Part shown: in pieces, positions 42,207-53,650 of the stretch | How positions within the stretch are numbered: position 1 is the stretch's first letter | Layout: each line of letters starts with the position of its first letter | Assembly (NCBI RefSeq): GCF_001653235.2 | Contig: NC_035791.1 | Span: 5,270,001-5,334,000, forward strand | From: Pochonia chlamydosporia 170 | Taxonomy: Eukaryota; Ascomycota; Sordariomycetes; Hypocreales; Clavicipitaceae | Direction: 5' to 3' | Length of the DNA stretch: 64,000 nt | Position numbers and translations under genes: made by a program | The notes under the pieces: generated by a model | What the model saw: only the letters and a program-made list of their open reading frames with translations | What the model was told of the DNA's origin: nothing | Database searches by the model: none

Positions 42207-43565
42207 ATGACTGGTCGTGACAATAGCCTCAGAGCACGGATGCTGAGGCGCTTCAAAACCAACACTTCTCAAGACTGTGGCGGCGACAAAGACTCAAGCA
42301 ACTTTTGCTGGTCACGGCCTGCACCTTTTCCTCATCTCCCCAAAACGAGACTCCGATCGATTACTCCACCTCCTTCACACGAGTCCTCGGACGGCAAGAC
42401 ATGCTTTGACAAGCAAACGAGCCCGTTCTTCCTGAAGTTTCCTCTCGAGATCCGGCTCAAGATTCTACGTGAAGCATTTGGAGATGGAATCATCCACATG
42501 GATTTGATCTTCAGCTGCTCGTGCACTAAGTGCCGCAATGCTACCGGACATGGTCACGGTAACTTGTCCTCAGACGCGACACGGCAGTACGATGTCATCT
42601 ACCCGCCGCTGGACTGGTCAGGACCGAAGCAATGGGTTTGGAAGGGTTCAACTTGCCATCGCAACCCTCCTACGCCTGGACGTCCGGGACACCGTGTGTT
42701 ACCTGCTGCTGATACTTGCCGGTTTGGACGAACACCAGATGATGCTTGCAAGCTGTGGCCAGGCACACATCCGAACAAGTGTCACGTAGGGGCAATGGGC
42801 TGGTTGACATCATGTCGACAATCGTAAGCCCCCCACCCTGCAGTATACCTTTGGTACAAAGGTAACATGTTTGAAAGCTTGATGGTAACAAAGCAAGCTA
42901 GTTATGTCGAAGGTGTTGATGTGTTGTACTCAACAAATACCTTTCACACAGCAAGCAAAGAAATGCTCATAAACCTGAATCGCCTGCTGCTTCCACAAAG
43001 GCTGTCCAGCATAATGGCAGTTGAGATACTATGGACCATTTGGCCAGAGGACCTGTACCCAACAAGCCCTCCAAGCGATCCCCTTGCAACAAACTCCTCG
43101 TTACGGTCGTTGCGGTTTATTCTCAGGGCAATTCCATCCTTGTTTCCTAATCTTAGATCCCTCTATTTCTCTATACAGAGCTTTACATTTCCGACTGAGC
43201 TGCAATATCGGTCTATTCCCGAGGACCAGAGCTCGATGGCTATTACAGATGAAGCCTTTGTACGCCCATTCCAAGACATGGTTCGCAGTATGCCGCCATC
43301 GATCAAAGAGTGCTCGCTCGCTCTCCCTAGCAGTCTGTATGCATCTAGAAGGACAAGAGCACTTGAAGCTGGCGCCAGGGTTGAGAGAGCATGCGACGGC
43401 GGTAAATTAGAGCGACATTGGTGTCCGCTGGAAACTGAGGCGAACAGCCTTCAAGGGCACTGGATCAACTTAGGTTTCAAGGACATGACGTGGTCGACTC
43501 TGGCAGACGAGACCCTGCCTCACTCCCCCTCGTATGAACAAAATATGATCTTGTACAACTTGTAG
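42207..43565 (+). CDS. DUF7730-like protein, copy 2
   Basis: A 426-residue fungal protein of unknown function in two exons, 42207-42823 and 42902-43565 (donor GTAAGC, acceptor GCTAG), exactly 427 codons. Basic N-terminus, then F-box-like SPFFLKFPLEIRLKILREAF, a Cys-rich segment with CSCTKC, STCHR and DTCRFGRTPDDACKLW, then KCHVGAMGWLTSCRQS and YVEGVDVLYSTNTFH. These blocks match copy 1 at 17607-19089 in the same order, and the intron interrupts the same codon (after the CRQ motif). The intact Cys-rich stretch here supports the gene model of copy 1. Possible roles in adaptor or ubiquitin functions rest only on the F-box resemblance. Confidence 0.82.
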
Positions 43566-44395
43566 AACGCGGCTATGTTGAGAAACCAAATGCGGATTGG
43601 TCTGGGTATGTGTTGATGACGTTTCGTTTGCGAAATACCAGTGAGAAGTGTAGCGAAGGCGATGGGATGTGAAATGAGACAATTACAAGGCAACAGCTTG
43701 AGAATTTGGATGAGAACAGTACGTCGATCCCTTCCGCCCATGTCACACCACAGCCGCGCTGCAAATGGTGCATCATTGAGCCACTTCTCATGCGCACATG
43801 GTCTGGTGCATGCATTGGTCCCTGCATCACCAACCCAAGGATTGGCTCACATCGGTCTGGAGTTGGACACAGCATTGTAGCTGCAGTGGCCGTGTCTGTA
43901 ATACAAGTCTAAACCCAGTAAAGCCCTCATTAATAAGGGCGGCATCCGGGATTCATTTCACCTTCATTAATCGGGCGGCTTGTCCCAAGGTGATTAAAGT
44001 GTGGCGATGCCGTCATGATTGACCCCGCCGCAATGCGACTAGCTCTGGTAGCTTCAATATTCAGCTCCCTCCACACGCATATCCTCAGCCAAGCTCCAAG
44101 CTCAAGCTCAAGCTCCGAGTCCAAGCCATCTTCAACAACCATGAAACCCCAACCACCTTGGCACGTCCGGATATACGAACACTGCCTTCTCAAGGATTTT
44201 GAACCCGGCATCCATTGGGGTTGAGGAGACGTGTAGAACACCAGCTCAAACTGACCGCTCTCACATGCGCTTTCTTTGGCGCCACCGGTCGCAACTGCCT
44301 GCAGTCCAGCCTCCAAAACACCAACATCCTTCCACAATCTTTCAACCAGACACACTTGACTTGAACTTCATCCGTTGTCAACACCCACAGCCAGC
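43566..44395. other. Intergenic upstream of phospholipase C
   Basis: About 830 bp, with overlapping short frames and no motif. It includes the promoter and leader of the PLC gene. Confidence 0.5.
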
Positions 44396-46159
44396 ATGTC
44401 AGACCATCATCACCTATCATCCAAATTCTCCAACCTGAATCCCTTCCGCCCCGGCGAAGATGACGAAGACAAGGGTGAGGGCATTGCCATCGACTCCGTC
44501 GGCGGCGGGGGTCGCAGCACCCGCAAAGCCCAGCATGAGAAGCAGCAGCTCCAAGTGAGCAAAGCCCTTCGCAAATATCTCGTCAAGAAGAAAGTCCTGC
44601 CGGAATCCGATGCGGGCGTCGCATCCCACGAGACAACACCCGCTCTTCGCAACTTGCTCGGCAAGTCGCACTTCGACGTGCCTGATGCCCTGCTGGACAG
44701 ATCCCATCCCCTCCCAGAGTACTTCATCAGCTCTAGCCACAACACATATCTTATGGCGCACCAGTTGTACGGGTCGTCGTCAGCGTCTGCATACGAGACG
44801 GCTTTGAAGACAGGGTCACGATGTGTCGAGATTGACGCTTGGGATAACAGTGCTAACCCCGAGGAACCAAAAGTCACACATGGGTTTACTCTGGTGTCCC
44901 ATATCTTGTTCAGAGATGTATGTGAGACAATTCGAGATGTGTTTGACGAAGAAAAGGGCATTGCGGCGAAGGATCCTACGTATAAGGTTGCACCTATCTT
45001 GCTGTCCCTGGAAAATCATTGCGGTGAGCAGGGCCAGAAACGACTTGTTGATATAATGAAGGAGGTGCTCGGGGATCGTCTGCTTGATGAACCTGTTAGA
45101 CAGAAGGGCCATCGCGAACAGAGTGGTGGCGATGAACATGTGTGTCTGGCCGATCTGGGTGCCTGCATCGCCGTCATTGTCGAGTATCACCTCAAGGGGG
45201 ATGAAGGCACTCCCCAGGACTCTGAGAGTGAGTCGCCGTCTGATGATGAGCAGGAAGAGGCTGCAGCCAAGGCCGCTAGAAAGGAATACAAAGAGAAGAA
45301 AAAGGAGGCTCCTACCGCTGGCATCATCCCCGAGCTAGCAGACTTGGGAGTGTATGCTCAATCCGTCAAGCCAGTTGACAATTCATGGTTCAACCCAGGC
45401 ATTCTCACCAACGGACCACACCATCATCTTATCAACGTGTCTGAATCAGGACTTTCGTCTCACCTCCCTGACGAATGCATCCCTATTGCGGCGCACAACG
45501 CCCAGCACCTGATGCGCGTCTTTCCCAAAGGCACAAGAATCTCGTCATCGAACCTGAAGCCGCTCAAATTCTGGGGCATCGGTGCGCAAATCTGCGCTCT
45601 CAATTGGCAAACTTTCGGCACCAGCAATCAACTTAACGATGCGCTGTTTAGCGGCTCAGAAGGCTACATCCTGAAGCCCGCTGCTCTCCGAAGCGGAGGC
45701 GACGGCCAAATCCTTACCGGCAAGAAGAAGAGGCTTCGGCTTCACGTCGCGGGAGCCACGGATATTCCTGTCGACGAAGACCGGGAGCCTGATTCCCTTA
45801 AGCCATACGTTACCTGTAACCTGTACAGTCCAGGTGAGGTTGAAGGCGAGAGTATTAAGCGAAAGACATCGGTGTATAAGCATCATAAGCTCGGCATTTT
45901 ACACAAAGGCGACAACCCACCAGTCACCGAGCCTATTTGGGACGAGACACTGGAATGGGTGTACGATGACAATGAGCTCGTTTTCTTGCGAATGCTAATC
46001 AAGAGCGACGATGCATGGGCTAAAAACCCCATGATTGCTGTAGCTGCGGTTCGGTTGTTTTACGCTGTTCCTGGGTGGAGCTTTATTCGGATGATGGACA
46101 TGAAGGGTAGGGAAACGCAATGTTCCATCCTGGTGAAACTCGAGATAGCGGAGGTTTAA
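44396..46159 (+). CDS. Phosphoinositide-specific phospholipase C
   Basis: A 587-residue single-exon enzyme that cleaves PIP2 to diacylglycerol and inositol trisphosphate at the inner membrane face. The start is the ATG at 44396 (MSDHHHLSSKF). The X domain has His115 in SSSHNTYL, the metal-binding stretch RCVEIDAWD and His162 in VTHGFTLVSHI, plus LSLENHC. An acidic, Lys-rich insert (SESESPSDDEQEE ... KEKKKEA) separates X from Y. The Y domain contains RISSSNLKPLKFWGIGAQICALNWQT (quoted in part: LKPLKFWGIGAQICALNWQ). A C2 domain follows (LRLHVAGATDIP ... YVTCNLYSP ... VRLFYAVPGWSFIRMMDMKG). There is no clear N-terminal EF-hand or PH domain, as in many short fungal delta-type PLCs. Complete. Confidence 0.95.
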   Translation: MSDHHHLSSKFSNLNPFRPGEDDEDKGEGIAIDSVGGGGRSTRKAQHEKQQLQVSKALRKYLVKKKVLPESDAGVASHETTPALRNLLGKSHFDVPDALLDRSHPLPEYFISSSHNTYLMAHQLYGSSSASAYETALKTGSRCVEIDAWDNSANPEEPKVTHGFTLVSHILFRDVCETIRDVFDEEKGIAAKDPTYKVAPILLSLENHCGEQGQKRLVDIMKEVLGDRLLDEPVRQKGHREQSGGDEHVCLADLGACIAVIVEYHLKGDEGTPQDSESESPSDDEQEEAAAKAARKEYKEKKKEAPTAGIIPELADLGVYAQSVKPVDNSWFNPGILTNGPHHHLINVSESGLSSHLPDECIPIAAHNAQHLMRVFPKGTRISSSNLKPLKFWGIGAQICALNWQTFGTSNQLNDALFSGSEGYILKPAALRSGGDGQILTGKKKRLRLHVAGATDIPVDEDREPDSLKPYVTCNLYSPGEVEGESIKRKTSVYKHHKLGILHKGDNPPVTEPIWDETLEWVYDDNELVFLRMLIKSDDAWAKNPMIAVAAVRLFYAVPGWSFIRMMDMKGRETQCSILVKLEIAEV

Positions 46160-46281
46160 CTCGGAGTGAATTATTTTAACACTTGAATTGAAAGCCTCTT
46201 TTGTAACGAATATACGATGGTTTCATTGTGTCATCCGACACACAGACAGTGACGCAATGCTGGGCTATGGGTGATGGCGAA

Positions 46282-48038
46282 CTACCACAGCCTCTCCCAA
46301 CATTTCCTCCAAAACGGCAGTTCCGCCAAGCTAGCCTTGTAATTCTTCTCAATACCACCCTCCTCCCAGACCCTACACTCTTCATCCACCTCCGCCTTGC
46401 CGCTCACCAGATCCGCAGTGCGCGGGTCAACAAGTTTGGTCTTCTTCCAGATTTTGCATCCGAAATACAGAGTTATACTATACGGAATACAAAAGTAGCC
46501 GGTCACGAACCCTCTCGCCTTGAAGGGCACAAACGAATCAAAGCCGATGAACACGAGCGCAGTAATACCAAGGGCCAGAGCAAAGTACGCTCCGTACGGC
46601 TGAAGGGGAGCCACGTACGGCAAAGAGCTGTTCTTGAGGCCCTGTTGTCTACGTGCACGGTGCCAGAAGACGAAAATTACCAGCATGATGGTGTATGTGG
46701 CGATGAGGCCCGTGGTGGTGAGGTCAACGAACCAGTTGAACACTTCGACGGCCGAGTTTGCCGTCACGAGGAAAGTTATGCAGGTTATGAGACTGACGAT
46801 GGCGACGCAGTAGACTGGTACGCCGGCCTTGGTGCACTTCATGAGGAACCTGGGGGCTTGTCCATCTAATTCACGCTGTTAGTTTTTGCTGAGGCGCACA
46901 TGGCGAGAAAATGTGACTCAGACTCACCTCTTGCGAGACCGTAGAGCGTCCTGGACGACGAGTACAGATACGCATTTCCACAAGACCACCCGGACAGCAA
47001 GATCATCGCATTAATGAGGTGCGGCAGAAAGGGGATACCCAGGTTCTGAATCCCAATCACCCAGGGACTCGCCGCTGACCCTGCCTCGTTATTCTCAACA
47101 GCACCCATGAGTCTCGGATCTCTCGAGCTGCAAATAATGCCCACTGCCAAAACACCAACTACATAGAACCCCACCAATCTATAAAAAATGAGCTTCGCAA
47201 CACGGGGTATCGTGCGTCTGGGGTTCTGAATCTCCCCCGCAGCAAGGGCAATCATGTCTGGTCCAGAAATCGTAAAACCAGCATAGAGCATGACCTTCCA
47301 CCAGCCGAGGAAGCGGCCTACAGCGCCGTCCGCATAGTACGGATGCATGGCGAGACCGTTCTTCCAGTACCGGAAGCCGTAGGCGTCATGGCGAGGGTTC
47401 CCGCCGCACATGGTGATGACTGTGAGGAAGACGAGGCCAAAGAGGAGGATGATCTTGGTGGAAGCCATGATGAATTCAGCTTCGCCATAGTATCTACACA
47501 AATAATTAGTATGGATTCGGTCATGCAGAGAGGAAACATACTTGACAGCCACCACATTCAGGCCTATACACACAATCATCGCCATGATAATCCACACGGC
47601 AGGATTCACACTCTGGTTCCAGTACTGCATCACCGTCGCCACGGCACTATACTCCACACAAACGAGCATGACGCCCGCGTAGAAATACGTCCATCCCATG
47701 GCAAACCCCAGCGCCGGATCGACAAACCTGCTCGCGAGCTCGAATATCGACCCCCGCACAGGGAGGTACGCGCACATTTCGGCCACGCACAAATTACACG
47801 GCCAGATGAACAGGAGGCCCCATAGGAGGTAGCCCAATAATAAGGACAACGGTCCAGACTGGGATAGTTTACCGCCTATGCCGACGAAGAGGCCTGTGCC
47901 GATGGAGCCGCCTATGGACATGAGTTGGATGTGGCGCGGGGAGAGGCCGCGCTTCGTTTCGCCATATTTGATGCGGATTTCGGCATTGGGCTTGGATATC
48001 TCGGCGGTGGACTCTAGCACGGATTCTATGTCTGGCAT
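46282..48038 (-). CDS. Amino-acid permease (YAT/AAT family)
   Basis: A 548-residue plasma-membrane proton/amino-acid symporter. Exons are 47542-48038, 46928-47493 and 46282-46865, exactly 549 codons. The introns (48 and 62 nt) have donors GTATGT and GTGAGT. The soluble N-terminus ends in the family signature RGLSPRHIQLMSIGGSIGTG, followed by LFVGIGGKL. About 12 TM segments follow; conserved blocks include YAGFTISGPDMIALAAGEIQ (substrate-site region), NPRRTIPRVAK and LSGWSCGNAYLYSSSRTLYG. The C-terminus ends with a hydrophilic tail (RKCWERLW). Convergent with the PLC gene. Substrate range cannot be read from sequence. Confidence 0.94.
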
Positions 48039-49477
48039 TTTGGCGTTGGCAATTTGAGAGATGTGTTTTGTGGGTGAGTGAGAGGCGAGGTGTTGGTATA
48101 AGTAGGCTCGCTTATTTAAAGCGGCTAGTGGGGGATATTTTAAACTATGACCATGTTGGTGCTACGTTGTACGGCATGCAGCTTTGCCATTTTCGTGTAA
48201 GATTGGTATCGTGAAGTGCAGATAAGCAATGCGGAGATGATCCTGCGAGCACGTCGATCAGGGACATGACTCGGTGTATTGCAGCGTGGGGAAGGTATTC
48301 GCGAACTTGTTTGCGGGGAAGTGGGCATGATGGTTGAAGTTGGGATAAGGTTGTGATGGGATACGGGAAAGGTACGAGGTGATTGCCGAAATTGCGTGCA
48401 TGAACGATATTGACGGAGGTTGCGGTGTCGTGCGTGATGCAATTAAGCTGGCAATTTGAGGCTGGCGTTGAGGTATGTTTCTGATTAGAGTTAGCTTTGG
48501 CGTGTGGAGGATCGACGTGTGATATTGATTGTGATAAGAGGGAGCAAGGGTTGCCGCCGTTGACGCCCTGGTGCGGAGGGTTCTATCTTTGTATCTTGTA
48601 GATTGGAACTGTTGTGGGATCTGAAGTCGGCAGTGATATTCTCGATTCATGCGTGGCTCATAGCACGAGATGGTATTGGCTGTCCCTCATCTATCAGATA
48701 TGCTCACTCAGCATGTGCATTAGTCTAATTATTTCGTCTCAAGCCCATCTCATATCCTTCAAGTGCTCGTCCCAACACCGTCGCATAACAAACTCACGGC
48801 AACAAACGCCACCGGGCTTCATTACCCCGACACTGCACCTCACCTCGCTCTCACTCTCACGCTTCAAATGCGGGGAAGAAGCGCATCTTCACTAACCCAT
48901 TTACCCTGCACCAAAACCATCGGAGACTTTTTTTCTTCCCATGCAACTACTATTAATACAAAACCCTTATCTCAAGTATCCAAATACCGTCTAGTCCTAT
49001 AACTCATAATAACATCACCCATACCAGATCCACTGCCAGATAACAAGTTTTTAATGTCCAAATTGTGCTTTTTATCGCCCACCAATGAAGCGCGTTGCAC
49101 CAATCCAAATAGGAAATCAGCTTGTTTCAACTCAAGCATTCCTCGTACAACATCACTTTCACAACACACCTTTCCCACTGCACAGTAACCTTTCATTAAT
49201 AATTGCAATTTCCCTGCAGCTTCCCAAGATTTTATACAGCCCTCCCATGGCGCCATCAGCGCATCATGCCGCCTCAACAAGTAAAGCGGTGCCTTTGCGG
49301 ATGAATTCTTCCACCACTCACAGCCCTCAAAACCGGGTACTTCACCACTTGTAAGCGCACCACTTGCCTATGACCTCTGTCCTTCAAAAACCAGCCTCCT
49401 CTCCGATTTCTCACGTATTGAAATTCCCTTTTCTACTTTTGAAAGTTGCCGTATGTGATACCCGGCCCAGATCCATC
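48039..49477. other. Divergent intergenic region between permease and PEBP gene
   Basis: About 1.4 kb. Short frames, no domain, no RNA gene recognised; holds both promoters. Confidence 0.5.
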
Positions 49478-50230
49478 ATGAGCCTCAGTTTCCACGCCCA
49501 AGCGCTGTCCGATTCGCTCGCCCGGGCAAGTCTCGTCCCGGGTAGCGCCGCGACTCTCATACCCCGAGATTTCCGGCCCACTACCCAACTATCAATCCTT
49601 TATGATGGGAAGCAAGTCGATTTAGGGAATTTATTTCGCGTGACCGAGGTGAAGAAGGCGCCGTCGGTGCAGTTTGACCCAGAGGTATTTAACTTGACTT
49701 CATTTTCACTCCACGAATGGCAAAAGCTGATGAATCCTGGTAGCCTGAAGCATCTATTGATACGTCCTACATGTTGATGCTGGTTGATCCTGATGCCCCT
49801 ACGCCGGATGACCCCAAGTTTGCGTTTTGGAGACACTGGGTCCTGCCGGGCTTGCAGCCTCTGCGGGATGTGGATGGCGTGGTTGGCGAGACGAAGCCTG
49901 CTTTGACAGAGTATCTTGCTCCGGGGCCAAAGGATGAGTATGTTTATGCCTGTTGATGGATACTCTATTGTCTCTGGTTTTATGGAGAGTTACGAAAAGG
50001 GTGTCTGAGATATGAATGAGCTAACGTGTTGAAATAGTTCTCGCCCGCATAGATATCTGTTCCTTCTGTTTAGGGAACCGCATGGCTTGTCGCTCTCCAA
50101 GGAAGACGTTGGCGGTGAAGAGTTTGTGCAAAGAAGGTCATTTAATACGGCTACGTTTATTACAAGACACGGCTTGAAACTGGTGGGTATGAACTGGATG
50201 TTGGGTGCTGGTGATGGATGGCAAGAATAA
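49478..50230 (+). CDS. Phosphatidylethanolamine-binding protein (PEBP/Tfs1 family)
   Basis: A 197-residue PEBP-fold protein. Yeast relatives (Tfs1) inhibit carboxypeptidase Y and modulate Ras. Exons are 49478-49684, 49744-49937 and 50038-50230, exactly 198 codons, with GT-AG introns of 59 and 100 nt. The ligand-site motif is MLMLVDPDAPTPDDPKFAFW (DPDAP block) followed by RHWVLPG, where many PEBPs have the LHWIVxNI block. The third exon has the second conserved block HRYLFLLFREPHG (family HRYVFLLFRQP). The N-terminal part LIPRDFRPTTQLSILYDGKQ is typical of the fungal branch. No signal peptide is seen if the start is MSLSFHAQALSDS; an upstream in-frame ATG (49364) would add a less plausible 38-residue leader. 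Confidence 0.92.
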
Positions 50231-53200
50231 CGTACAGAGGGAGTTGGAATAGAAAAGAAATGCCATACGCGAGGTATGAGGTATCATGTGTCATATACAT
50301 AGTGCGACGACCGCAATCATGAAATGATATGCTGCAACTGACCATGTCTACAAGGTTGCTGGTGCAGAGATTTGCCACGTGGAATTGATCAAAGCAAGAT
50401 GTGCCGATAGAATAGTGATATATGACGGGTCTTAGGAACAACAATGTGACGATATTGGGCGCTGTTTAGAACCCCGCGCCCAAGCTGAGAACATGATGGC
50501 ATTTAACAGTGGCTGTAATCCATGTTAAGCCATGTCTCGCAGACGGTGTAGTTGATCCTGAACGCGTGGCGGTGAGTCAGTGTCAATATGACTGGTAATG
50601 TATTCAAGTTCAACGGCTCGAGGAAAGGTATCAGCGCCGCAAAGGTGACTGAAGTTGAGTAAGCCAACATCCAAGTGACGAAAGGGTTATTCAAAGTTAC
50701 CAGCCGTCAAGATAAAGACAGATGTCCACATCGGAATCTCTGGTCTAGTATGGTATTTTCAATTCTAAGATCCATTTTGTCCGCGATCTTCATTTTGGTA
50801 TCGACATGTTCAAGGGTTACGCTGGAGCACGCAACATGAGAATTCGACATAACCATCACCATCCACACCGACAAAGACAAACTATCGGGGTGCTAAAAAA
50901 GGCAACGGCCATTTGAATGTCGTCCGAGCTTACCGCCAGAGGAGGCGGAGAACAATACATGCACATCTGGAGCGCATCGCGCCTAAACGTGTTTTGTTAT
51001 GCCCAACATCCCCTCTCCCCCATTGGTAGTTGCCTGGCTCCACGGTTTCGTGCGTCCTGCACTCATACTAATCCACAACAACAGATGCAACTGCATGACT
51101 TATGAGATTGCTAGTCTTCAGCAGCCGTGTGATGTGCAAGATGTCGAGGATGCGGGTGTTTCACCTGACAGCTAAGAAAGCCGATCTCGTGCTACGTCCG
51201 GCTTATCGAGACACAGAATTGGTCCATTAGCTTCCCTGTGCGAAGCTAGCGAATGTAAAACAACCGATCAGCATGAGAGCCGCACTGGGGTGCAGGTAGT
51301 TTGCATTGCTTGCGTGCAAATTATAAATGCCCAAGGACAAAACGCAGAGCGTGAAGACACGTGCGGCTGTATAGATTGCTACACGATGCCGTCGTTTGGT
51401 GACAAGCTCTGATGGGCCATGAATACTCCGTAGACAATGGCCTACATACCGGTAAACACCCCGCTCACAAGTGCAACGATTGCAAAACAATTGGTGACTG
51501 CCGTGCATTTGCACGGACTGGGTGGCCGGCACACCTCGGCCGTCGATCGGTAATCAAGTTTGTTTCGCCCGTGTAAGAAGCAACAAAGAGTGAGGAGGCT
51601 GCTCCGGCGGTGACGTTGAGGGTGTTCAAGTTTCTATAAACATCAACCTGACAACATTCGTACTGTGTGTGATTATGGCTAACCGTGACTTTCTGTTTCT
51701 GCAAACCACTTCCATCCCTCGCATTCGTCAAAGTTTCTTTCAATGGGGATTAAACAGCCAAGTCTTTAATCAAACCATCCTGGCTTTGGGAACGGCTCTG
51801 GTTTCCTGGGAGGTGATAGCCTCATGCACATCGCAATTCTGGTCATCATTCCACACCAACCTTCCATGAAGTCTGTACTGGTATGGTATGCTCTGCCTGT
51901 GCCGATCGCCAAGCCTCAGTGCACTTTGCCGTGACAAGCACACGTCATTGTCATAATGCCTGATGGACTTGTGTAAACGAGGCTTACTCTGGGCAACGGG
52001 CTTCGATATGTCGTTGGCAAGAATCGGCGCCTGCCGGCTGCCTTTCAAAGTATTCCACAATAAAAATCTGGCTTGAATGACGCCACGGCTTGAGACAATG
52101 TGAGGCTGTCAACCCATTTCATGCCATGTGCCGTCGCAGGTGGCAAACTTAACAGCTTCGATATGCTTGGACAGATGAAAAAGACGCAGGAATAATAAGA
52201 CGGCGGCATCAATGTATGGAGTACGGAGTAGCGTTTCTCAGCTCTGCACCGTTTCCATCAACCGTTGCACACGGAGGAGTGTCGATCCATGACATCAAGT
52301 GGGCCGCCAGGGGCAACAGGACGGGTGGGGGGAAGTCCATGTCCCATTCCCCTTCAAAAGGAATTTTGCGAGAACACGAGCTCCTGACTGGTTACCCACC
52401 GGCCTGATACTCCCCAGAACTCGGTGCCGGGAGAGTCAATCGTCTGAGATTGCGGCAGGGCTCTGAGCAGAGCGCAAGCAGGTTAGGGGTATGGTGGCAT
52501 GGCATGGGTAGCTTGGCAATATGAGAACCACCCTCAAGATGAGGATAAACCGGGGGCCCCATTTCGTTTGATAGCGATTTTTTGAATGCTAATTTCATTA
52601 TCCCCGCTTGGCTCATGTGCAACGGCAGAACGGGTCGTAGGATTTTGCTCCGCGGTTCTTGGAAGACAAAGATTGGAAAGTAGGCTGCTTCTAAAAAGCA
52701 AGGTTTGTCGTTTCCGCGGCATCTGGAAAATTGCTGTATTCGGGGGCCGGTGTTGGTCTGAGTCGAACAAGCACTGCCGGCTCCGCATCAACACAGGATA
52801 ATAAGAAATAATTTGGACTGCATGTTGCAGTAAGCAAGCAGAGATAATGTTAGACTACTGTACGGAGTACAGTCTTAAAGCTCAACAGGAAATTTGCGAT
52901 TGGAGAGCAGATCACCTGTAGGAATCAAGTGTGACCCGCCAAGCTTTCGCATTCTTCAGGCCCGGATTTGTGCCCAACAATACACCGTACGTCTGTCACA
53001 GGTGAAGCTCCATTGGACTGAAGGATCGTAAAGGACAGCGCAATAGTGCAAAACGGAGAATTCTGGTCTCGCTCGCGGAGCTCTTGCAGCTGTGCCTGGG
53101 GACAGCCAGAGAACAGGCGACGCGACAACTGCGTCGATGGGGACTTGTTTACTGCGGTTGGAACGGAGAACAGGCGATCGGAGCCCTGAGATGGTGAGGG

Positions 53201-53617
53201 CGAACCATGCACAGTGGTCATGTGCGCAGTGTTGCTGGAGTTTTAAGGCTGTTGAGGTCTGAGATGCAACGTTCGAGTCTTGCTAGTATCTTGTTGGACA
53301 GACGTGCTTGGTGAGGTGTCTGGTGAGGTGTGGGGACCTCGAAAGAGCCAGGCACCAGTACTTGAGGCTGACCGTCATGTTGGAGGACACACCCCGCTGT
53401 GGCAAGGTCTTTACGAAGTACACAAGGAAGCGCAGAAGATTGGCAGGCATGTGGATGCTAGACCGAGCTGTTGCCTCATTTTGCCTGCTGAACCACCAGA
53501 GTCATTCTTTCCGACCCAAGTTGGATCCTCTCGAGCTGTGTCAGTCCCAATGTCGCCGGTGGCTCTTTCCATTTTCAATGGCTCGTAGGCACTTGGCACC
53601 TAAATAATGTGCGTACG

Positions 53618-53650
53618 TACCTACCTAGGTAGGTACCTAGGTACCTAGTA
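53618..53650. repeat. Palindromic TACCTAGGTA repeat
   Basis: A short run of overlapping TACCTAGG/CCTAGGTA units that is self-complementary and could form a hairpin or cruciform. Such CCTAGGTA microsatellites are scattered in hypocrealean intergenic DNA. Confidence 0.8.
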
